Assembly (NCBI GenBank): GCA_003650445.1
Contig: QMQE01000092.1
Coordinates: 1-9,565, forward strand
Direction of reading: 5' to 3'
Length of the DNA stretch: 9,565 nt
Source of the DNA: Acidobacteriota bacterium
GTDB taxonomy: Bacteria; Acidobacteriota; Holophagae; Thermotomaculales; Thermotomaculaceae
Part shown: positions 1 through 4,423 of the stretch, one piece after another
Position numbering within the stretch: the first letter of the stretch is position 1
Layout: each line of letters begins with the position of its first letter
Made by a program: the position numbers and the translations under genes
Notes under the pieces: generated by a model
What the model was told of the DNA's origin: nothing
The model's database searches: none
What the model saw: only the letters and a program-made list of their open reading frames with translations

Positions 1-97
1 CTTTGTGTCCTTTGTGCCCTTGTGCCTTTGTGTTGAATCCCCCTCTCCTCCTCCCTGCGGTCGAGTGCAAGTGAAAGTGCGAGTGCGCGAAAGAAGA

Positions 98-120
98 GGA
101 TTGGCCATTCCCCGTTTCTG
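98..120 (+). repeat. GGCC-centred dispersed motif, copy 1
   Basis: TTGGCCATTCCCCGTTTCTG at 101-120 matches copies at 3935-3954 and 3988-4007 (both minus) and 4243-4260 and 4340-4360 (both plus). The core GGA-T-TGGCCA-T-TCC (98-111) is a near-perfect palindrome with one T/T mismatch on each side of the TGGCCA centre. It could be a REP-like element or a protein-binding site; the sequence alone does not decide. Confidence 0.5.
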
Positions 121-259
121 AACCTTAGTTCTATCTTTTCTGAACGTTGTGCCCTTGTGTTAAATTCTTCTCCCTCTCCCCCTCCGCTCCTCCCCCTCAG
201 CGCCCTCTGCGGCCTCTGCGGTGAGTCCCGTTCTGGTTCCCCCGCGCACTCGCACTGGC

Positions 260-277
260 TGCGCCGCCTACGGCGCA
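260..277 (-). other. Stem-loop just after amrS stop
   Basis: TGCGCCG (260-266) and CGGCGCA (271-277) form a perfect 7-bp GC-rich stem with a 4-base loop. It starts two bases beyond the amrS stop codon on the minus strand. No T-tract follows on that strand, so it is not a standard intrinsic terminator. It may pause transcription or stabilise the 3' end of the operon mRNA. Confidence 0.4.
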
Positions 278-279
278 TC

Positions 280-1395
280 TCAGTCAAACACGCCGGGGAT
301 AAGCTGTCCGCACTTTGCACAACGGTTCTTCTTCATCCCCACGATTTCAGCGGCGAAGCCCGCTCTCTCAATGAGCAATGAACCGCAGTGGGGGCAGTAG
401 GTGTTGGCAGCTTCCGTGAGGATGTTACCGATGTACACGAAATTAAGTCCGTTATTCAGGGCAATTTTTCGGCAGCGGTACAGAGTTTCGGGAGGTGTCG
501 GCGGAATATTCTGGAGCATGAAGGTGGGATAATACCTGGAAAAATGCAGAGGTACATCCGGCCCCAGTTCCCGGTAAATCCACTTTGTCATCTGATCAAT
601 TTCCCTTGGGCTGTCGTTCAGGGTGGGAATAATCAGAACTACCAGCTCCAGCCAGATTCCCTCTTCTTTCACAACACGGATGGTGTCCAGCACCGGTTTC
701 AATTTCCCGCCGCATATTTTCTGATAAAAATCATCGGTAAACGCTTTCAGGTCGATTTTTACCGCCCCTAAGTGGCGACACAGCTCCCGCATGGGTTTCT
801 CCTGGATAAATCCATTTGAAACCATCACGTTGGGGATTCCGGCTTCTTTTCCAATCATCGCGCAATCCCGCATGAATTCAAAGAAAATAACCGGCTCGGT
901 GTAGGTGTGGGCTACGATGGGACAATGACGATTGCGGGCATTAAAAATCACATTTTTAGCTGAGAATTCAACGGTTTTCACCTGCTCCGGGCGCTTCTGG
1001 GAAATCTCCCAGTTCTGGCAGAATTTGCAGATGAAGTTGCAGCCCGGCGTGGCAATGGAAAAGGCCTTTTTCGTGGGGTGATAATGAAAAAGGGGTTTCT
1101 TTTCGATGGGATCAATGTTGGCCGCCGCCACCTGCCCGTACACAAGGGTATAGTACTTCCCATCCCGATTCTCCCGGGTACCGCAAGTGCCCCGTTCCCG
1201 GTTGGTTACTTCGCATTCCTGGGGGCAGATGTGGCATTTAATCTTACCGTCTTTGAGCTTTTCGTAGTACTCGGCTTCATGGCCCTTTGTCTCCCCCGCA
1301 AAGCCGGGGATGGCAAAAGCCGCGCATCCAAGCCCCGTGGCTCCGAGTTTCAGGAATTCCCGCCGGTTGAGCCTGTCAAAGGATGATTCTGTCAA
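280..1395 (-). CDS. amrS: AmmeMemoRadiSam system radical SAM enzyme, Tat signal
   Basis: This is the radical SAM member of the AmmeMemoRadiSam system, whose substrate and product are not established. Numbered from the chosen start (371 residues), the cluster motif CxxxCxxC is C119, C123, C126. An N-terminal cysteine group typical of the family lies at C54, C57, C61 and C71. A C-terminal zinc-ribbon-like pair of CxxC motifs lies at C334/C337 and C359/C362. Residues 10-16 (NRREFLK) followed by a hydrophobic stretch ending near FAG (32-34) look like a Tat signal. I chose the TTG start at 1395 because AGGGGG (1407-1402) sits 6 bases upstream and it leaves only a 20-base overlap with the DUF362 gene. 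An ATG at 1443 would add 16 residues and lengthen the overlap to 68 bases. It is the last gene of the operon. Family is clear; start and actual export are less sure. Confidence 0.9.
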   Translation of the reverse strand: MTESSFDRLNRREFLKLGATGLGCAAFAIPGFAGETKGHEAEYYEKLKDGKIKCHICPQECEVTNRERGTCGTRENRDGKYYTLVYGQVAAANIDPIEKKPLFHYHPTKKAFSIATPGCNFICKFCQNWEISQKRPEQVKTVEFSAKNVIFNARNRHCPIVAHTYTEPVIFFEFMRDCAMIGKEAGIPNVMVSNGFIQEKPMRELCRHLGAVKIDLKAFTDDFYQKICGGKLKPVLDTIRVVKEEGIWLELVVLIIPTLNDSPREIDQMTKWIYRELGPDVPLHFSRYYPTFMLQNIPPTPPETLYRCRKIALNNGLNFVYIGNILTEAANTYCPHCGSLLIERAGFAAEIVGMKKNRCAKCGQLIPGVFD

Positions 1396-2359
1396 TGTAC
1401 GCCCCCTGCATGTGGCCCAGCCCCCGTTTCTCCGCCGTGGCAATGTATCCGGGCAGGCGGTTCACTTGTTTCAATGTCTTTAACCCCTTTTTCACCCGTT
1501 CCCTGTCCACAATGTGCCAGCCCACAGTATCCACCGCCACAGGGTCAGTTCCAAGCACCAGGCCGCCGTATTCCATTGCGTAACGGTGAAAGAAGGCGGG
1601 GCCGTTCTGGAGTTGCAGCCGACTGGCATCCAGTACCACCAGCCTCAATTTATCCCGAATCAGGGGATGGGTACAGAGGTCCGCCACGAAGGGATTGCAG
1701 CCGTTTCCGTGGTATTTGTTGGGATTAAAAATAGCACCGTAAAAATTTTTCATCCCCGCCGAAATCCCGGCAATGTCATGGTCTTTCAACACCGGCACTG
1801 AGATAACCGCATCAACCTTTTCCATCAGTACGCTGAAACAGGTTCCGACACTCCCGGCAAAGGTAATCCGGTTGTCGTAACCCCCATTCGGGTATTCGTC
1901 CGTGCCTGCAACCCGGACGCCCCGGCGGGAAAGGGAAAACCCCGCTTCCTTCAGTTCCCGGGCTGTGCGCTCCCACACAATGATATTCTTTGCCGGAATC
2001 CCGGCCAGCCCCAACCCTTCCACAATGGCATGAACCAGCCCGACACTGGACGAGAGTTTTCGCCCCGGCAGGCAGGACACCTTGATTCCCACCCGTTCCC
2101 GGGGATTGAACAGAGATTTCCAGGCGGAAAGGTCGGAATTGGCCTGCATCAACTTCTGAAGGGCACGATTCAGCATCCGTCCTGCGGCCTCCGGGTTCAC
2201 GTCGTCCCCTACCCGCTTTAATTTGTCGTCCCGGACCTCCACCACCCGGCTTGCAGCTTTAATCGGCCTGGCAAACACCCGAGGAAAAGCGGAGCTCACC
2301 GTAAAATAAGCCATGGAATTCACGCATCTTTGCAGGAATTCCCGGCGACTGAAGTTCAT
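1376..2359 (-). CDS. DUF362 domain protein with Tat signal
   Basis: This is a 327-residue protein of the DUF362 family, whose biochemical role is unknown. Family hallmarks visible are VPVLKDHDIAGISAGMKNFYG (188-208; family members often read GLKNxYG) and GTDPVAVDTVGW (270-281). Residues 4-10 (SRREFLQ) fit a twin-arginine signal, with a weakly hydrophobic stretch and a possible cleavage after A30 (VFA). Many DUF362 proteins also carry a ferredoxin-like 4Fe-4S domain; none is present here, and the four cysteines past the signal (C96, C174, C221, C229) do not form one. The ATG overlaps the TGA of the upstream amrBA gene as ATGA, with GGGAG about 9 bases before it, so the two are probably translationally coupled. 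Its place between amrBA and amrS suggests a role in the same process, perhaps as a redox or metal partner; that is inference. Confidence 0.85.
   Translation of the reverse strand: MNFSRREFLQRCVNSMAYFTVSSAFPRVFARPIKAASRVVEVRDDKLKRVGDDVNPEAAGRMLNRALQKLMQANSDLSAWKSLFNPRERVGIKVSCLPGRKLSSSVGLVHAIVEGLGLAGIPAKNIIVWERTARELKEAGFSLSRRGVRVAGTDEYPNGGYDNRITFAGSVGTCFSVLMEKVDAVISVPVLKDHDIAGISAGMKNFYGAIFNPNKYHGNGCNPFVADLCTHPLIRDKLRLVVLDASRLQLQNGPAFFHRYAMEYGGLVLGTDPVAVDTVGWHIVDRERVKKGLKTLKQVNRLPGYIATAEKRGLGHMQGAYIDRIIL
1393..1407 (-). promoter_or_regulatory. RBS and TTG start of amrS
   Basis: On the minus strand AGGGGG (1407-1402) precedes TTG (1395-1393) with a 6-base spacer. Both lie inside the end of the DUF362 gene, which suggests translational coupling. 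This start puts the twin arginines at residues 11-12, a usual distance for a Tat signal. Confidence 0.6.
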
Positions 2360-3879
2360 TTCAATTCGCTCCCGTCACTGAACACCTCCGCCTGAAACAC
2401 GGAAAACTTCATCCCCGGGTGTTTGTATGCGTCTGCAGGCAACCCTGCCTTCATGGAAAGATGGGACAGGAACTCATCCAGATTCCAACCGGTTTCCGTC
2501 GCCACCTGGGGGAGAAAAACCGCCCGGTAAAACCCCTTTTGAATAATCACCCCGTCAATTCCGAGACGAATTCGGTGGTAATCGGGGATTTCGCAGGAAG
2601 GAGTCATCACGGAAATCTCAATATCAATATCCTTGACCTCTTCCTCCTGAACCGGCCGGAAGCGGGGGTCACTGGCCGCCGCGTTGATGGTGTAGTCCCG
2701 GACACTGATTGGCAAAGGATCTCCCTCTCCAAGATTGCCGATGCAGCCCCGGAGATTCCCATTTTTATTCAAGGTCACAAACACACTGCGCCGAACCTGC
2801 AATTCTTTCGGGTAATCGTCCAGCTTTACATCCAAGCGCTTTCCGGAACGGGTATAGGCCACCAAGGTTTCTCTTGCCAGTTTCAGTAATAAAACCCGAT
2901 TCTCATGACTGATCTGTTTCGGTACTGCCGCCTGTTCATCCATCTTTTTATCCTCCCCCTTAGCTTTTTTATCCTGAAAGAGCACCGCGCCGTAACTGAC
3001 CGACAGGCTATAGTCGCCGGATTCGTCAGCAGAACGGTAGTAATCAAGCAACGTCGCGGTAACAGATTTCTTCTCCAACATCTCCATCATCACAGAAACC
3101 GGAATAAAGCCGCAGGCATCAATCTTTGTTTTCACCTTGTAGCGCATCAGGCTGTCCACATCTAAGTTCATCACCCGGCTCAGAAAACCCATGTCCAGTT
3201 TCTTCAGGCGACTTGGTATCTGTGACGTAAATGGAACATAGCCATACTGCTTCCCGTAGTGCGTCAGATCTGAACTGGCCACAATCAGCGTTGTTTCTGT
3301 GACATAACGTTTCAGATTCTTTGCGAAATCCTTCAGTTGAGTCCGGCTTACCGACCCGAAAAGTACCGGAACAATTCTGAATTGCTGCCCTTTCAATACA
3401 TACTGCAAAAAAGGCAGTTCATTTTCAATAGAGTGTTCATACACCATCGTTCTATCATTCACCTGAAACCCGGGGAGTTTCCCAAGTTCGGCGGTAATTT
3501 GCGTATCCACCGGGATATCCCCCAACGGCGTCCGGTCTGCCGAAAAATCCGACACACAGGCGCCGGAAAGTGCGGCCCGATGAGCCACCCCGAGGATAAT
3601 CACCCGGTCAATTCTCCAGCCTTTCAATCCCGAAAAAGCCTTTGCCGCGCACTTCCCTGAGTAGCGAAGCCCGGCATGGGGCACGAGCAAGGCCCGAGGG
3701 CGATGTTTTGTACCGGATTTCGCCGCCCCGGCAAACAATTCGTTCATCAGCTCCGACAATGCTGATCGGTTGCCGGGATACCAGTTACCGGTTTGCAGGA
3801 ATGGCCGAACCTCCCCCTCCGCCAACACTGACGCCGAAACCAGCCACACCGCCATACAAAAAAACAAAGTTCTTTTCAT
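2356..3879 (-). CDS. amrBA: AmmeMemoRadiSam protein B-A fusion (Memo + AMMECR1), secreted
   Basis: This 507-residue fusion joins a Memo-like domain (AmrB, about 24-303) to an AMMECR1 domain (AmrA, about 322-502) through a charged Lys/Asp/Glu-rich linker (303-316). Residues 1-20 form a Sec signal peptide with likely cleavage after VLA (18-20). Memo-family residues present are H68 (VPHAG), H100 (GVAH), E148-H149 (EHSIE), D204 and H207 (SSDLTHYG) and C256 (DACG). Their spacing closely follows the metal-site ligands reported for human MEMO1 (H49, H81, H192, C244). The AMMECR1 signature LRGCIG is at 376-381, followed by DPRF (404-407) and the conserved GVIIQKGFYRAVFLPQVA stretch (443-460). I chose the ATG at 3879 because GGGAGG lies 4-5 bases upstream and it begins the signal peptide; an in-frame ATG at 3954 would place 25 odd residues before it. 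It is the first gene of the operon. The function is unknown. Confidence 0.9.
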   Translation of the reverse strand: MKRTLFFCMAVWLVSASVLAEGEVRPFLQTGNWYPGNRSALSELMNELFAGAAKSGTKHRPRALLVPHAGLRYSGKCAAKAFSGLKGWRIDRVIILGVAHRAALSGACVSDFSADRTPLGDIPVDTQITAELGKLPGFQVNDRTMVYEHSIENELPFLQYVLKGQQFRIVPVLFGSVSRTQLKDFAKNLKRYVTETTLIVASSDLTHYGKQYGYVPFTSQIPSRLKKLDMGFLSRVMNLDVDSLMRYKVKTKIDACGFIPVSVMMEMLEKKSVTATLLDYYRSADESGDYSLSVSYGAVLFQDKKAKGEDKKMDEQAAVPKQISHENRVLLLKLARETLVAYTRSGKRLDVKLDDYPKELQVRRSVFVTLNKNGNLRGCIGNLGEGDPLPISVRDYTINAAASDPRFRPVQEEEVKDIDIEISVMTPSCEIPDYHRIRLGIDGVIIQKGFYRAVFLPQVATETGWNLDEFLSHLSMKAGLPADAYKHPGMKFSVFQAEVFSDGSELK

Positions 3880-3934
3880 ATTGCCCTCCCATTCCTGTGA
3901 GGCAAGGTTAAGGTTGAGGCCGGACAAGGTTGAA

Positions 3935-3958
3935 CAAAGACAGGGATTGGCCAACCCT
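3935..3958 (-). repeat. GGCC-centred dispersed motif, copy 2
   Basis: The minus strand reads TTGGCCAATCCCTGTCTTTG (3954-3935). On the plus strand AGGG (3942-3945) and CCCT (3955-3958) flank the palindrome TTGGCCAA (3947-3954), with one unpaired A at 3946. It lies in the predicted amrBA leader. Confidence 0.5.
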
Positions 3959-3987
3959 CCGCCCTGCCAACGGAATGTTGAAGTTCG

Positions 3988-4014
3988 AGTGAAAGACAGA
4001 AGGCCAATTCCCTG
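3988..4014 (-). repeat. GGCC-centred dispersed motif, copy 3
   Basis: The minus strand reads TTGGCCTTCTGTCTTTCACT (4007-3988), preceded by TCAGGGAA. Copy 5 has the same prefix, so the two share TCAGGGA, a purine, then TTGGCC. It lies in the predicted amrBA leader. Confidence 0.45.
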
Positions 4015-4015
4015 A

Positions 4016-4029
4016 TGTTAATACTAACA
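4016..4029. promoter_or_regulatory. Palindrome TGTTA-N4-TAACA, possible operator
   Basis: This is a perfect 5+5 inverted repeat with a 4-base centre, and it stands out as AT-rich within GC-richer repeats. It falls about 15-30 bases downstream of the transcription start expected from the promoter at 4078-4050, a position where a repressor could act. No regulator gene is in the window, so operator function is a guess. Confidence 0.35.
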
Positions 4030-4049
4030 ATCGGCACTCCTACTCCTAA

Positions 4050-4078
4050 AATGTAGTCGTCTCTCCCGTTCCCGTCAA
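4050..4078 (-). promoter_or_regulatory. Likely sigma-70 promoter of the amr operon
   Basis: On the minus strand TTGACG (4078-4073, five of six matches to TTGACA) and TACATT (4055-4050, four of six matches to TATAAT) are separated by exactly 17 bases. Transcription would begin near 4043 and give a leader of about 165 bases before amrBA. It is the best promoter-like pair I found upstream of this operon, identified by eye only. Confidence 0.5.
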
Positions 4079-4210
4079 CTGGAGAAAAGACAAGGTTGAG
4101 GTTGAGCGAAAGGCAAGGTTGAGCCGGAAGGAGATTAAGAAAAAGAACGGACACGGGCTACTCCCTGATTGTTCTCTTTCTTTTCCCCACTCAACCTCTT
4201 CCCTTCGGGG

Positions 4211-4230
4211 GAGTAGGAGTAGGAGTAGGA
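4211..4230 (+). repeat. GAGTAG tandem hexamer
   Basis: Three full GAGTAG units plus GA stand here. A 13-base piece, TAGGAGTAGGAGT (4214-4226), recurs exactly in inverted orientation at 4036-4048. A short stem with a TTCG loop (4198-4213) lies immediately before and overlaps the first unit. Confidence 0.6.
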
Positions 4231-4242
4231 AAAACCAAAGAG

Positions 4243-4260
4243 ATGGCCATTCCCTGTTTT
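4243..4260 (+). repeat. GGCC-centred dispersed motif, copy 4
   Basis: ATGGCCATTCCCTGTTTT matches the other copies apart from the first base. It is followed by the TCACCCA tandem pair (4264-4277). Confidence 0.5.
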
Positions 4261-4332
4261 TTGTCACCCATCACCCATCACTCTTTCAGAGTGGGCGTTA
4301 TGCGTGGGCGTGGGCGGCAGAGCAAGAAAACT

Positions 4333-4360
4333 CAGGGAGTTGGCCATTCTCTGCCTTTTG
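4333..4360 (+). repeat. GGCC-centred dispersed motif, copy 5
   Basis: TTGGCCATTCTCTGCCTTTTG at 4340-4360, with CAGGGAG before it. Bases 4333-4338 can pair with 4348-4353 (one G-T pair, one bulge) around the TGGCCA centre, making an imperfect palindrome. Confidence 0.5.
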
Positions 4361-4423
4361 ATTTTCCTTGTCTTCTCCCCCTCCGGACTCAACCTTGCCT
4401 TCTACTCAACCTCAGCCTTAACC

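Larger units (their letters stand above)
1..279. repeat. Non-coding region of 9-base-period repeats
   Basis: No credible gene lies here. On the minus strand the DNA reads as runs of about 9 bases: ACACAAAGG-type units (1-36, again about 145-162) and CCGCAGAGG-type units (about 200-228). Two imperfect copies of a larger module can be seen. Each has a TGTGCCCTTGTG-like start, then TTGAAT or TTAAAT, then a polypyrimidine run (38-57 and 165-198, the second with one G at 186), then a CTGCGG block. An exact 14-base inverted repeat joins 76-89 with 243-256. One copy of the GGCC-centred motif shared with the 3880-4423 gap lies at 98-120. Any function is unknown. The short open frame crossing this region is a by-product of the repeats. 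Confidence 0.7.
3880..4423. repeat. Gene-free region filled with hexamer repeats and GGCC motifs
   Basis: This 544-base gap separates the two minus-strand operons and I see no credible gene in it. It holds GGTTGA/GGTTAA hexamer runs (3901-3932 and 4089-4125 plus; 4383-4435 minus), a GAGTAG run (4211-4230) with an inverted copy (4036-4048), a TCACCCA pair (4264-4277), GTGGGC units (about 4291-4317) and four copies of a GGCC-centred motif. The leader of amrBA, its likely promoter and a short palindrome also lie here. Open frames in this stretch translate into low-complexity Leu/Pro/Ser runs, as expected from simple repeats. Confidence 0.75.

Noticed and set aside
165..198. G-quadruplex on the minus strand from the polypurine run
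   Set aside because: Only three G runs of three or more are present, so a standard four-tract quadruplex is not supported.
1..279. CRISPR array or tandem-repeat RNA
   Set aside because: Units are about 9 bases and degenerate, with no regular spacers of 25-40 bases.
1309..1340. Lipoprotein signal in AmrS around C24
   Set aside because: The residues before C24 (G-L-G) do not fit a lipobox, and the twin-arginine context explains the segment better.
3880..3954. 25-residue N-terminal extension of amrBA from the ATG at 3954
   Set aside because: It reads through the GGTTGA repeat and would bury the Sec signal peptide; the ATG at 3879 has a strong ribosome binding site.
4198..4213. Stem-loop CTTCCC-TTCG-GGGGAG as a terminator
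   Set aside because: It is followed by GAGTAG repeats on plus and has no T-tract on either strand.
3876..4267. Minus-strand open frames of 92 and 73 codons upstream of amrBA
   Set aside because: They translate simple repeats into Leu/Pro/Ser runs, overlap each other in different frames and show no family pattern.
4323..4341. Possible minus-strand terminator of the transporter/membrane-protein operon (AACTC-CCT-GAGTT-TTCTT)
   Set aside because: The stem is only 5 bp with a 3-base loop and the T-run is short and interrupted. It also overlaps a dispersed repeat motif, so the hairpin is weakly supported.
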